Shown piece after piece: positions 26,465 through 38,447 of a stretch of DNA of 64,000 nt. Numbering within the stretch: the first letter of the stretch is position 1; each line of letters starts with the position of its first letter. Under the pieces are notes generated by a model. The model was given only the letters and a program-made list of their open reading frames with translations, had not been told where the DNA came from and searched no databases. Position numbers and translations under genes: made by a program. The DNA comes from Nannochloropsis oceanica (taxonomy: Eukaryota; Sar; Eustigmatophyceae; Eustigmatales; Monodopsidaceae), in NCBI GenBank assembly GCA_004519485.1, contig CP038120.1, forward strand, positions 310,501-374,500, given 5' to 3'.

Positions 26465-27312
26465 AGATAGGATGCGGAACTGACGAAGGGGTAAACGACG
26501 GAAGAATGAAGAAGGGGAGAAAGCATAGAAAACGAGAAAAGGAACTCTTCGATCAGCAGCGACTACAGCAGCAGTGGCAACAGCTACAGTAGTAGCAGAA
26601 ACGAAACGGCAGCTGGTGTCCGACTGTGTCCGACTGTCCGTTGGTAATCGAGTTACAAATCTTTCTTTCCTTACCCTTGAAAATTCGTTCTTCTCCAATC
26701 TCCACTTCTCTGCTTCTCTCGCTACCTCTCTCTTTGATCGTCAGAGCCCTTTCTGCCTGTCGTATCTACCTCACCCCTCTATTTCTTGCACTCTCGCTCC
26801 TTCCGTTGCCCACCACATTTTTTTGTAATGCTCTCTCTCTATATCCACCTCTCTCTTCACTTACTACCACTAAATAATAAATTTAAATCTTTATGGTCTT
26901 TTCTCTCTGTCCCCAAGTTACCATGCTCATATATAAATATATAAATAATCTCTCTCTCACCCTATCACCCTCGCATCTTATAGATCCTCCTTCACTTCCG
27001 GGTCGCATTTCTCGCCTCCTCCTCCGCCTCCTCCCGCCTCCTCCTCCTTCCCCTCCTCTCCCCTCCTCTCCTCGCTCCCCTCCGGTTTCTGTCATTCCTC
27101 TTTCTTCGCCATCTTCTCTTTTCCCGCTTCTCTTTCGTCTCGCTTCAGAGGCCGTCTTTTTGGTGTGTGTCCCTTCTTTCCCTCCCTCCCTCCCTCATTC
27201 CCTCCCTCCCTTGGTTCTCTGAATATCATCCATATCATTCCATTCCCCTCTATTCGATTTATGGCTTTCATCAAATCTCCTTTCTGTTGCTGTCGCTGCT
27301 GCTACTGCTGGA

Positions 27313-27348
<36 letters not shown>

Positions 27349-27655
27349 GCTGCTGCTGCAGCTTCTGCTACTTCCGCTATAACTGCTGATGCTGCTATTG
27401 ATGACGATCCTACTGCTGTCGCCGATGCTGCTACTACTACTGCTGGTGCTACTGATACTTCCACTGCTAATTTATCTTTCTATCTCTCCCTCCCTCCCTC
27501 CCTACCCCCGTCCCCGCATGCATCCCTCCTCCTCCTCCTCGTCCCTCCTCCTCGTCTTCTCATCACGAAACAACCCTCATCACACCCTCCACCTCAACAC
27601 AAGGCAGGGAGGGAGAGAGGGAGGGAGCGACCAAGATCTTCACCTTCCCTCCTCC
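26465..27655. repeat. Gene-poor CT-rich region with CTG repeats
   Basis: Pyrimidine-rich from 26660 to 27280, then imperfect (CTG)n at 27290-27480. Open frames across it (poly-Leu, poly-Ala, poly-Cys) are products of the repeat. It is 3' of both the fragment at 26.1 kb and the cyclin gene. Confidence 0.6.
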
Positions 27656-29075
27656 TCACCCGTCGAGGCACGACAGACTGCTCACCTCCCTCCACTTCGT
27701 CGACGCGTACTTCCGCGTCAAAGCCGTCAAGCGCCTTGTTCCGACCAACGGCAATGCCTCCCGCACCCTCCCTCCTATCATCCTCGCCACCTGCCTCGCC
27801 TCCTCGTGGCTGTATCCTGTTTCTGCCTCCATGAACGGAGTCCAGCATGACCCCTCGGGGAGCTCGTGCCGAGCTGCTAAATACAACGCCCCGGCTGCCA
27901 AACGGGAAGGTGCATAGCTGCAGAAGGAAGGAGGGAGGGAGGGAGTGAGGGAGGGAGGGAGAAAGGATTAGGATATGCGGTCTTTTTTTCTTTCGTCGGA
28001 GTTGTAAGGGTATCTCCTTTCCCTTCCTTACCTTCCTTCCTTCCTTCCCTCCCTCCCTCCCTCCTCATCATTTCACTAACCGTCTGGTCATTTCAGGATC
28101 GAACAAAATCCGTTCTGCGAAGTAACGGGCGCGGCAGGCCGTGAGGGAGGACGACGACGGGAGGGAGGAGGCAAAGGAGGAGGTGGAGGAGGTGGAGGGG
28201 AGGAGGGAGGAGGGGGCGAGGAGGAGGGGGAGGAACTTGTCGAGGAAGTCTGGCATGGTGGGACGGAGGAAGGAGAAGCCCATGACCTGTTAAGGAGGGA
28301 GGGAGGGAGGGAGGGAGGGAGGGAGGGAGGGAGGACCGGGTGAGATGCAGGCCATATGATCGATCGTGTCGGCAGAGGAGGGAGCGAGAGAAGGAGGGGG
28401 GGAGGGCTCACCTCAAGGACGCGCTTCTCCATGGCCAGTAGTTGCGCCTTGGGAGGGCAGCCCCCGGGAAATGATTCGGTGAATCGAAGCATGGTCTTGA
28501 GCTGGAGGGAGGGAGGGAGGGAGGGAGGGAGGGAGGGGGGAGGGGTAGGATCGGATTTATCAGGGATTTGGGTGGCCGAATTTGGGTGACTGGGAGAAGG
28601 AGGCGGGCTTGATGAAGAGGGAGGGAAGGAGGGAGGGAGGGGGGAGGGAGGGAATGCACGTACCGAGGGGGACGTCACGTCTTCATGCTTGCTGGCGACG
28701 AGGAGGGCGGCCAGAGCCAGCAGCTGCAGGGCCGGTCGGTCTAGAGAGACCTTCGCGGTGAACCTGGAAAGAGGGAGGGACGGAGGGAGGGACGGAGGGA
28801 GGGAGGGAGGGAGGGAGGGAGGATCAGACGTGGTCGAAAGAGGAAGGGAGGCAAGAAATGGAAAGGCATCAAAGGGGGAATGGAGCAAGATGGGAAGCAA
28901 GGAGGGAGGGACGAAGGGAAGGAGGGAGGGATACGTACCGGTCCAGGATTAATACGGCGAGGTAGAGGGAGTGGGAGGAGAGCCGGAGACGTGTGTGGAT
29001 GTCAAGGATCCAGTCGACAATCACGGCGCGCATGAGAGGAGGGAGTCCTTGAGAGGTAAGTTGCTTCGTCACGGC

Positions 29076-29114
<39 letters not shown>

Positions 29115-29316
29115 GGGGCTGATTGACTGATCTTCCAAGGAGGAAAGGGAGAGGGAGCGAGGGAGGGAGGGGGAAGGGCGGTGCACGGCTTCGGAACGAC
29201 GGAGGTCGCGATAAATATCACTAGCAAGGAGAAAATGAGCTTCCCTTTCTTGTGCAGGCAAGCGTGGGGCGCTGCTGCTGCTGCTGGAGCTACTGCTGCT
29301 GGAGCTGCTGCTGCTG

Positions 29317-29352
<36 letters not shown>

Positions 29353-30946
29353 GTGGTAACGGTGGTGGTGGTGGTGATGCTCATGTCACCGTCTCCCTCC
29401 CTCCCTCCCTCCTTCCCGTCTTCCTCTGACTCTTGAGACTGCGTAGTGCTCCAAAACATCTTCCCTTCCTCCCCCCCTTCCTCCTCCTTCCCCTCCGACA
29501 ACTTCAACGCACACACAGCCAATGGAAAGCAATCCACTCCCTCCCCTTTCTTCTCCCCTCCCTCCCCGTCGTCCTCCTCGCCCTCCGGCTGTCCCAAGCA
29601 GACGGACGAAGGACGACTCACGTCCTTCAAGTCCATTTCCTCTTCTTCCACCCCTTCCTCTCTTCTTCCCTCCTCCTCATGACTTTCCTTACACTGTGAG
29701 TGGCCGTCGTTCGCGTCATTCCCTCCTTCCCATTCTCCTTCGGGTCTTCCCGTCCCATGAGAGTCGCCTCGCTGCTGCAAGAAGAGCGAGGAGGACAAGG
29801 AGGAAGAGGAAGAAGAGGAGGCAGAAAAAGACGACGAGGAGGAGGAGGAAACGGGGGGTGAGGATGATGACGAAGATGATGATGATGATGAGGAGGAGGA
29901 GGAGGAGGAGGAGGAGGAGGAAGAGGCTCCTTCCGAATCAGTTTCTCCATTGGCAGGCGAAGAGCTGCAACTGCTGCTCTTACAGTTGCGATTGCTGCTG
30001 CGGCTGGAGATGCTGCTGCTCCTCGCGGTGTCACTCTCATAGCTGGTACTGGCCTGTCTTTGTTCCTGCGCATTTTCCCTCTCCTCCTCTTTTTCGTTAC
30101 TGCAGCTGCAGCTGCTGCTGCTGCTGCTGCGGGTGCTACAGCTAACACTGGTGCCGATGTCGGTACTGGTTGCACAGCAGTTTTCGTTCAACCATATTGT
30201 CTTTTTCTCTGTGCCTTGTCTTGCATCCTCACTTCTTCCTGCAGCATCATGCTGTCGCTCAAACAGTTGGGGCGGCGACTGGAGTTCCTCTGCAAAGGGA
30301 GGGAACGAGGGAGAGAGGGAGGGAGGGAGGGGGGGGTAAGAATTGTGAAGGAGGGAAGAAAGGGAGGGAGGGATGGAGGGAGGGAGGGGAGTAAATGGCT
30401 CATTCGTTCTAGGTCCCTTGCCCGGACAAATAAGATTATGTGAGGAAGGGCAGGAGGGAGGGAGGGAATAAGGGAGGGAAGGAGGGAGGAAAGGATGAGA
30501 CAGGGATACAGGCCGAAGGGGGAAAAAGCCTGTAGTGCCTCTACCTGCAGTTGGTACTGTCTTCTAGCTTGGACGCATGCTTTCGCCTCCAGTTTTAAGA
30601 AAAAACAACACTCACCTTCCTGTGGTGGACGATACTGCTGCTGCCGTTGCTCCTCATCCTGAACCTGTTGCCGACCTTGCCGCTGCCCGCCCAAAAACCA
30701 TGGCAAACGCTTGCACATGGACACAGGATACTGCCACTGCGATGGCGGTGGTGACTGGGGTCCCTGTTGACCACGCCGTCGTCGAAGCCCTTTTCTAGAG
30801 GCCGTGGGAAAGGTTCGAATGATAGCCACGCCGACCTTGCCGCCGACCGACGGGTTGCCGTTTGTCTCGTGGCTGGAGGCCACGGCAGAGGAAGACATGA
30901 AGGAGGATGAGGGCACCAGGAAGGTCTTACCAGTGCTGCCTTCCAT
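27656..30946 (-). CDS. Mitotic cyclin, A/B type
   Basis: Regulatory partner of a cyclin-dependent kinase. Six exons: 30946-30545, 30287-28939, 28763-28664, 28501-28412, 28286-28081, 27917-27656; total about 803 codons with stop, phases closed. The N-terminal half is low complexity: Gln/Arg-rich, then long Ser and Glu runs from AGC/TCC and GAG triplets. The cyclin box starts at LASDIYRDLRRSE, MRAVIVDWILDIHTRLRL, LYLAVLILDRF, LALAALLVASKHEDVTSPS, LKTMLRFTESF and LLAMEKRVLEVMGFSFLRPT; the C-terminal fold ends with RYAPSRLAAGALYLAARHE, WTPFMEAETGYS and LTRKYASTKWREVSSL. The MRA..VDW and KHED blocks are classic A/B-cyclin signatures. I saw no clear RxxL destruction box, but the low-complexity leader makes this hard to judge. 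It is longer than most cyclins because of the leader. Confidence 0.93.
29076..29118 (-). repeat. CAG/CTG triplet run coding poly-Ser in the cyclin
   Basis: (CTG)n on the plus strand is read in the AGC frame on the coding strand to give an uninterrupted serine run. Similar runs recur at 29270-29350. Confidence 0.85.
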
Positions 30947-31889
30947 TGGCACGATTCTCTGTGAGTGGGGTGGGATAGGGTGACGGGCCGAGTCAGAAAA
31001 AAACAGCCGGAACAAGATCAAATATATGATCGGTCCAAGCAAGGAGAACCTTGAGGAAAACGTCGTAGTAATAGCCAGAACACCTGGCAGAGGCCGATCC
31101 CAAGCTAACGAGCAGATTGCAGTCGTTCAACAAGCAAAACGAACGCCGTAAGCCACCAAAAAAACATGCCACATTTAGAACAATACTATGGACGCATTCT
31201 CATGGCGCAGGTGAATGTGCGCGGGTAATATACCACAGGACGAGAGGGGCATATGCTCTCTGAATTTTTGCAGACACGGACCACGTCGCCAACTGTGGAA
31301 TGACGAGGCTGTGTCCGTCCACAGGATCAACTTATTGAACATTAGCCAAATGTCCTTTTCTTACCCCAAAGACGAAGCAAATGCCATCGTTATTAATGTT
31401 TTCAATGAAAATGCCTGAATCATAGAAGGGGGAAGTGAGAGATAATTGTCGAGGATGGGAGAATCGAGGTCAAAACAGGCTTATTTCGGGTTGATACACC
31501 ACACAGCTTCATCCTGACGTCAACCTGCGAGCGAAACCAACATGGAGAGCGAGCGAGGCTTTCCCAACAGCAAGACCCGTCGAGAGCTCGGAACGCCTTG
31601 GTGTAAAGAGCCCAACAAGGAAGTCATGGCTGAGTGAAACGGGAAAGAGAGGACCAAGCGCCAAGTCACCTCTTTCCTCGTCACATATTTACGTCCACGC
31701 TTAAGCTAGCCGACATTTTCTGCTTCTCACCCCCCTTTGGCCCCCACCTATCCTCCTTCCCTCTCCGGAAAAGGCTACCTAGTGACTGACAATGGACAAC
31801 AGCTCCCATCCTACTTGATAAAGTAGCTGGGTGTGAGCTTGCGAAGTGGAGAAAAGGCTAGAGCTACAAGGACAAACAATTTCTACCGC
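30947..31889. other. Divergent intergenic region, cyclin and RIT1
   Basis: About 940 bases of mixed composition with little repeat, unlike the surrounding DNA. No convincing gene; likely holds both promoters. A TTGACAGC-type or TATA motif could not be assigned. Confidence 0.5.
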
Positions 31890-34800
31890 ATGGGGACGAG
31901 CACCACCAGCCATGACCTCGCTACCAACGTACCCTCCTCCACCTCCTCCTCCTTTTCCTCCTCCTCCTCCTCCCCTGCGTCCTCCTTCCAACCCTCTACC
32001 CTGTCCCTCGGCAAGCTCACACGTCGTGTCTCACAACAGACACGTGGCGTGCTGGGTAATCACCTCCAGAGCATCCACTTTGATGCGCAGGTGAGGGGAG
32101 GGCTGGAGGAGGGGAGGGAGGGAGGGAGAGGGAGAGGGAAGGTGGACAGGTCTTGGTAAACGGTAGCATCAAGTACTTCTATCCATGTCTGCACTTGTCA
32201 TGTTTTCCAACTTGTTGCACTGATTGTCCCTTCTCTCCATCCCTCCCTCCCTTCAATCCTCCTTTCGAGCAGTTCGTTCAAGCCCTCCTCAATGCCTATA
32301 GCCAGGCTCTCCCTCATCCCCTCCCTCCCTCCCTCCCTCCTTCTCTTCCTCCCGTCTTTGCCAATCTACGCAACGGCGAGTGGTACCTTCCTCCAGAAAA
32401 GTGGCATGGGAAGTGCTATTTCAAGGTAAGGGAGGAAGGGAGGAAGGGAGGGTGGGAGGGAGGGGAAGGCAGCGTAGGGATAGGGAGGTGAAACGACGCC
32501 TTAGAATTTCTCTCCCTGTCTCCCTCTCTCCCTCCCTACCTCCTTATCTCCCTACCTACCTACCTACCTCCTAAGAGCACTGACGGTCACTCGGGACAGT
32601 GGTCGTTCTCCTCCTCACGACTGAATCTTCACCTGGCTTTGGCGGCCGCAAAGGGAGGGGGGGCAATTATAGTAGATTCGACCAGAGGAGGGAAGGTAAC
32701 CCTTCCTCCCTCCCTTCCTCTCTTACTCCCATCCCGCCCTTCCTTTGTCACTCCATCCCCTCCCATAATCATGTTCTCCCTCCCTCCCTCTCTCCCTCCC
32801 TCCCTCCCTCCCTTAGACCTTTCCCGACTCCCTTACTTACACACTTCCCATATGGGCCGCCGTGTTGAACCACCTTCTGCTCGAGGGAGGAACGAAGAGA
32901 TGCGGGGAAGGAGGGAGGGAAAGGGGTCGGAAAGAGCGGGGAAAGGAGGAGGAGGAGGAGGAGGAGGAGGAGGAGGGAGGGAGGGGAAGAAATAGGGCAG
33001 GCGGATTGAAAGACGAGGAGGAGGAGGAGGAGGAGGAGGAGGAGGAGGAGGAGGAGGAGGAGGAGGAGGAGGGAGGGAGGGGAAGAAATAGGGCAGGCGG
33101 ATTGAAAGACGAGGAGGAGGAGGAGGAGGAGGAGGAGGAGGAGGAGAGGAGGAGGAGGAGGAGGAGGAGGAGGAGGGGGGGGGGGGGGGGAGCTAGGGAG
33201 GGCGGGAGGGCGGGAGGGCGGGAGGGAGGGCCTCTTCCTCCCGCCATGGGTGCCCCCTTCGGAACGAGCGAGGGTGGAGGCTCTTCTGCCTTGCTTCTAC
33301 TCCACCCTTAAAAAAGCCCTCAGGTGAATATATGGCCTTCCCTCCATCCCTCCTGCCCTTCTGCACTCCCTCCCTCCCTCCCTCCCTTTTTTTCTTAACC
33401 TCTGCCCCGACAAATGTCTCTTCTCTCTTATTTCCCCCCTTCCTTTCCTCTTTCCCTCCCTCCAGTGGTACTTCCCTCCTCAGTGAGCTCCGATCTCTCT
33501 TGTCGTGCAAACGTCAGAAACGGTTGAAACGGCTGAAATGGTTTCGTCCCCTGTGGATGAAGAACGGTGACCCGCTCTGTAAGGAGGGAGGCGGAAGGGA
33601 GGGAGGGAGGGAGGGAGGGAGAGAAGTGAGTTGACCTTACAGCAATCTCTCCGTCCCTCCCCTCCCTTCCCTCCCTCCCTCCCTCCCTCCTTCCCTTCCT
33701 TCCTCCAGACATGCTCCCTTCCCTTCACTCCGACGATTTTGTCCCTCTCTTGTGCGTTTCTGCTTCCCGTCATCGAGAAGCGGATGAGCACAGGGAGCAT
33801 TTCAGGCACGCATTCCTTCTTCCCCTCCCTCCCTCCCTCCTTCCCTCCCTTCCCATCAAGCCAACCTCCTCAAACCCGTCATTCTGACTCCCCTGTCCCC
33901 CACACACTCCTACCACCCATACTCACCGATCCTATCTCTCTTCCCCTCCCTCTCTCTTTCCTTTAATCTTTCCCTCGATCCCTCCCTCCCTCCATCTTTC
34001 CCCAGCTGGCCCTACATTCAGGGGGCGGGAGACGACCATGAGAGCTGGGCACCGCGCGGGCTGACTCCCTTCTTGTTCTGGAAGGCAGTGGAGAGGGAGG
34101 GAGGGAGGGAGGGAGGGAGAAAGATCAGTGCGGAGGAGATGGAGAGGAGGGTGCGGCAGGTTTTGAGGGAGCAGGAGGAGGGGAGGAAGGAGGGGGAAGG
34201 AGAGGGGGAGGGAGGTAGGGAGGGCGGGGAGGAGGGGGAGGGAGAGGGCAAGGGCGGGAAGGAGGGCGGGAAGGAGGGCGGGATATTGGTGAGGGTGGGA
34301 GAGACGGGCCTGTGGGTGGGGAGTTGGAGAGGGGGGTGGAGGGAGGGAGGGAGGGAGGGGGGGAGGAGGTGGGGGGGTATGGTGGGCGTAGTAGAGAGGG
34401 GAGGGAGGAAACGAACAAAAAAGGGGGATAACGACGGTGAGAAAGGAAAGGAGGAGGAGGAGGAGGAGGAGGATGGGAGGAAAGAGGAGGAGGAGGCAAG
34501 GCGGCAACGGCAGGAGCTGTTGTTACAAAAGAGAATTGAAGAGACACTCCTCCTTCCGCCTTCCTCCTCCTCCTCCTCCTCCTCCTCCTCCTCCTCCTCC
34601 TCTCCCTGCATCTATGCACTTCTTGAGGTGGAGGGGGAAGGTGAAGGAGGAAGGGGAGGGAGGGGGGGAAAGGGAGGGAGGGAGGGAGGGCTGGCGAAGC
34701 ACGGACTGCCCCTCGTGCTACAAACGTATCGATGCTACCGTCACGCCTTCTGTCCTCCCTCCCTCCCTCCCTCCCTCCCTCCCTCCCTCCCTCCCTTTCT

Positions 34801-35236
34801 CCTCCTCTGCCCAACCGGAAAGGCTCACAGCGTTGCCCTGGCCATAACTCTTCTCCTGGCACACTTTGATTGCTCCTCTTCCTCCCTCCCCTTCCTCCCT
34901 TCCTCCCTCCCTCTCTCCCTCGAGGGGTGTTGTGGGGAGGGAGGGAGGGAGGGAGGAAAGGAGGAAGGGATGTCTCTGCCACGCCTACCTGACAAGGACA
35001 CCCTGCGTCGACCGCTATTTCTCCTCCAACGGCATCATCCGGAAGCGTTTCCCTCCCGACGGCTCATGAAGGAAGTGTGGTTCTTTTTCAACCACAAAGA
35101 GGGAGGAAAGGAGGGAGGGGGGAGGGGAGGGAGGGGGAAAGGGGACAAAATATTATTAATAAGGACAGCACGGACGGCGGGAGGGAGGGAAGGAGGGAAG
35201 GAAGGAAGGGGGAAGATGGGTAGACGAATGTTTTGA
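31890..35236 (+). CDS. RIT1: Initiator tRNA 2'-O-ribosyl-phosphate transferase (RIT1 family)
   Basis: RIT1 adds a phosphoribosyl group to A64 of initiator tRNA-Met, which keeps it out of elongation in fungi and plants. First exons: 31890-32090, 32273-32425, 32576-32695, 32817 on. Conserved blocks: VFANLRNGEWYLPPEKWHGK, CYFKSTDGHSGQWSFSSSRL, GGGAIIVDSTRGGKTFPDSL, LPIWAAVLNHLLLE, then (near 33480) LSELRSL and WFRPLWMKNGDPL, VPLLCVSASRHR, SWPYIQGAGDDHESWAPRGL with TPFLFW, VRVGETGLWVGS, and C-terminal GKAHSVALAITLLLAHFD and DKDTLRRPLFLLQ with PSRRLMKEVWFFFN. Poly-Glu and Gly/Arg/Glu stretches made by GGA and GGGA repeats separate these blocks, so some may be unspliced intron; exact junctions between 32880 and 33465 are unsolved. 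One intron (33806-34005) looks GC-AG. Start at ATG 31890; an upstream in-frame ATG lies at 31833. Confidence 0.88.
32950..33195 (+). repeat. GGA triplet arrays with a 95-bp duplicated unit
   Basis: Long (GGA)n runs interrupted twice by the same 40-base spacer (AGGGAGGGGAAGAAATAGGG and on) at about 32979 and 33071. Inside RIT1, it would read poly-Glu. Confidence 0.8.
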
Positions 35237-36299
35237 CGAGGGAAGAAGCGAATGAAATAAAGGTGGTGCCGGCTGAAGAAATGAGTGATGGGGTGTTTCT
35301 CGCTCAGTGGTGGGATTGCTCTTTTTTGCTGCTTCGTTACTTGCTTCTTCCTTTTAGGGCTTGCGTAGCTTTCCTTTATTTATTTTTCAATGTTTTTCTT
35401 GTCTCCGTTGATTGTCGAGTCCTCTCTCTGTGTGATGACGTGAGGCCTCAGTGTGCTGTTGATTCTGTTAACCTCACTCTCCTTCCTCGACTCCCACTAA
35501 GAAGCACGGTCTGCTGCTGCTTCTTCTTCTTCTTTGACTATTTTTCCTCTTTCTCTCACACACTCTCTCTCTCCCACCCTCCTTTCTCTCTCACACACAC
35601 TCTCCTCTCCCACTCTCTCGTTCTTCCACCCTCTCTCTTTCTCTTTTGTTCTTTATCTTTCTTTCTCTCTTTCTCTCTATTAACCTATCTCTCCACTCTT
35701 TTTTCCTTCTTCCTCTTCGTCTCCCTCTCCTCCTCATTCTTCTCTCTTCTCCACTTCCTGTATCGTCGCAGCATCAAAATTTCCTCTTTACTACAAGGGG
35801 TTTTCCGGGGTCTCTCTCTTACAGTCCTCACGCTTTTTTTTCTTCTTGTCTTTCATTACTTTTTCTTTCCCTTTCCTCTTGTGCATGTGCGTCTTTCAGT
35901 ATGGCATGTCTGTGTCGTTCTGTCGTCTTCTCGCCCTCTTCTTCGACGACCACGGGGCTCTCTCATTCCCTAATTAAATTAGGAGAACTCGAATAACAAC
36001 AAGCTCTCCCATTCCCTTATCAAATTAGGGGCTCTCCGATAATTAGGAGCTCTCTCATTCCCTAATTAAATTAGGAGCTCTCTTATAATAAGGAACTCTC
36101 TCGTTCCAAAATTAAATTAAAGTAGGCGCTCTTTCGTGATAAGGGGCACTCTCATTCTCTCTCGCCGCTCTTCCCTCTCTTCATCGATCCAAAGCGCATA
36201 TATCACGCACCCACTCCCCACTTTCTCTCCATCCCTCCCTAGGCCCCTCCCACCACCAATCTTTCCGCCGCTTCCTCCACCCTTCCCTACATCCCTTCC
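35237..36299. other. Convergent intergenic region: CT-rich tract and palindromic tandem repeat
   Basis: Plus strand is extremely CT/TTTC-rich from 35500 to 35900. From 35958 to 36150 a degenerate repeat of about 46 bases recurs (see separate entry). No gene supported; the long open frame 35233-35973 encodes only Leu/Ser/Phe/Val-rich low complexity. Confidence 0.6.
35958..36150. repeat. Degenerate tandem repeat with CTAATTAAATTAG palindrome
   Basis: Four to five units resembling GCTCTCTCATTCCCTAATTA followed by AATTAGGAGCTCTC. Each unit holds the near-perfect palindrome CTAATT-A-AATTAG, and outer arms GAGCTCTC/GCTCTC add more self-complementarity. Confidence 0.85.
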
Positions 36300-37081
36300 T
36301 TAAACCGTGCATAATTTCCCGTTCAAATAAACCGTAGCCCCGGGACAATGAGCCTCAACCACCTCCGCATTAGGCAGATCCGTCCAGTTCATTTTCGCGT
36401 ATTGTGCATAACAACACGACAGGTAGAAATCACACACCGATCCTCCCCCTCCTCCAGCTGCGCCCACGGTGGCAGGTGCCCCGGCAAGCACTGCTCGCTT
36501 CATCGCACAGTACCCTCCCTGTGTCTTTCCACCTCCCTCCCTCACGCAACCCAACCGCAAGCCGGGATAGTCGGAAGGGTAGGGTTTTGACCTCAACTCA
36601 TTTGTCACCACCTCCTCCTCCTTCTCTTTCCCCTTCTCTTTCCCCTTGCCCTTCTCCTTCTTCCCGGCCTCTCGCCAACCCTCCTTTCCGCCTTCCTTCA
36701 GGGAAACGGCCTGCAAGCCGTTGGGTGTCTCAACGGTTCCAGGCGTTTTATCAAGAGGAGCAGATGCAGCCCCATTTGCGTTGGCAGCAGCAACAGCCGC
36801 CGCCGCCGCGGCAGGAGGGACGACAATGTCGCCATTCCCGTCGGTGGCGACGGGAGGTGGAGGAAGGGGGTCAGTGGGAGGGAGGGGATGAACGACAGGC
36901 GGCTTTCGGGTCTCTTCAGGTATAGCAGGAGGGGGCTGGTCGGCAGGGGGGGGAGAGGGGGGGGGAGTGGGGGAGGGAGTGGCAGGGGATTTGGCGGGCG
37001 GTGTGGGGCACTGCATCCGTTCGCCTTGCAGAGCCATAGTGTAGGTCTTCCCGCAAGTGACAGGGCCACCACCACCACCAC

Positions 37082-37123
<42 letters not shown>

Positions 37124-37929
37124 CGTCCCCACAAAAGTCATTCAAGTAGGCCAGTTGTTGGTCGGCGGGATAGCCGGCAAACATCCGCATGTGGTCATAC
37201 CAGAGGGGGAGAGAGGAAGCGCAGGTTGCGTCGTTCTTTACATTCCAGTCGCCCTCTTTCTTCAAGGAGGCACACGTCACGGAACCAAGGGCCGTGGGAG
37301 GCTCGGAGACAGGGGATGGAGGGGGAGGGGTGACAGGCTTGGGAGCAGGGGGTGAAGGGGGAGGAGGAGGAGGAGGAGGAGGAGGAGGGGCTTGTTGGGC
37401 TGCGGCTGTTTGCGCGGCCTCTTGCTGCTGCTGCTGCTGCTGTTGGGCTGCGGCTGCTTGCGCGGCCTCTTGCTGCTGCTGCTGCTGCTGCTGTTGGGCT
37501 GCGGCTGCTTGCGCGGCCTCTTGCTCGTGTTGTTGTTGTTGCTGCTGCTGCCACTCCTGCTGCTGCTGCTGCTGCTGCTGTTGGGCTGCGGCTGCTGCTG
37601 CTGCTGCTTGAGCGGTCTCTTGCTCGTGTTGTTGTTGCTGCTGCTGCTGCCACTCCTGGTCCTGCTGCTGCTGCTGCTGCTGTTGGGCTGCTGCTGCTGC
37701 TGCTTGTGCGGCCTCTTGTTCGTGTTGTTGTTGCTGCTGCTGCTGCCACTCCTGGTCCTGCTGCGGCTGCTGTTGGGCTGCTGCTGCTGCAGCTGCTGCT
37801 TGTGCGGCCTCTTGCTCGTGTTGTTGTTGTTGTTGTTGCTGCTGCCACTCCTGGTCCTGCTGCTGCTGCTGTTGAGCTGCTGCTGCAGCAGCTGCTGCTT
37901 GAGCGGCCTCTTGCTCGCGTTGCCGCTGC

Positions 37930-37994
<65 letters not shown>

Positions 37995-38447
37995 AGCTGC
38001 CGCAATGGCTGCTGCTGCTTGTTGCGCGGCCTGTTGTTGTTGCTGCTGTTGTTGCTGCTGTGCTGCTGCAATTGCGGCTGCTTGAGCGGCCTGTTGCTGC
38101 TGCTGCTGCTGCTGAGCAGCCGCTATGGCTGCTGCTGCTTGTTGCGCGGCCTGTTGTTGCTGCTGCTGTTGTTGCTGCCAGGGCGAGATTTGTCCTTGGC
38201 CTGGCACGTTTACAGTGGGTCCATTAGGACCCAAATTGACACTGACACCACCAGGCAGCGTCCAGGTTTGCTTTGCCGGCTTAGAAGGTTGCAGCTGTCG
38301 GTTGCCTTGGCCGCTGTTGGCACTGGTCCCGCCGCGGAGGGAGGAAGAATGAAGGGGAAGAGGGATAGTTTCTTGTTGGGCGTGGATGAGCCCCCCTGCG
38401 CCCGCAAAGAGCAGGAGGGCGGTGGATATCTGAGAGCGACAACGCAT
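36300..38447 (-). CDS. Secreted Gln/Ala-rich repeat protein with Cys modules
   Basis: Single open frame of 715 residues. Signal peptide MRCRSQISTALLLFAGAGG, then SSLRGG, a short unique segment (WTLPGGVSVNLGPNGP), a Gln/Ala region about residues 90-355 made of imperfect repeats of about 30-38 residues (QQQDQEWQQQQQQHEQEAA then poly-Ala), a Pro-rich linker, a cysteine module (SVTCASLKKEGDWNVKND, SSLPLWYDHMRMFAGYPADQ), another Pro-rich linker, and a C-terminal cysteine module (CDFYLSCCYAQYAKMNWTDL, HCPGATVYLNGKLCTV). Likely extracellular or wall-associated; function unknown. A Gly/Lys/Glu-rich stretch near 36620-36700 could be a retained intron. The Gln runs are encoded mostly by CAG with CAA interruptions. 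Confidence 0.85.

Noticed and set aside
35233-35973. Plus-strand open frame of 246 codons after RIT1
   Set aside because: Leu/Ser/Phe-rich product of a CT-rich 3' region; no recognisable domain.
37352-38227. Plus-strand poly-Leu and poly-Cys frames over the CTG array
   Set aside because: Antisense shadows of the minus-strand Gln/Ala-rich secreted protein, which has a signal peptide and cysteine modules.
36300-38447. RxLR-type effector for the Gln/Ala-rich secreted protein
   Set aside because: Only LRG is present, not RxLR with an acidic follow-up; repeat and cysteine modules do not resemble oomycete effectors.
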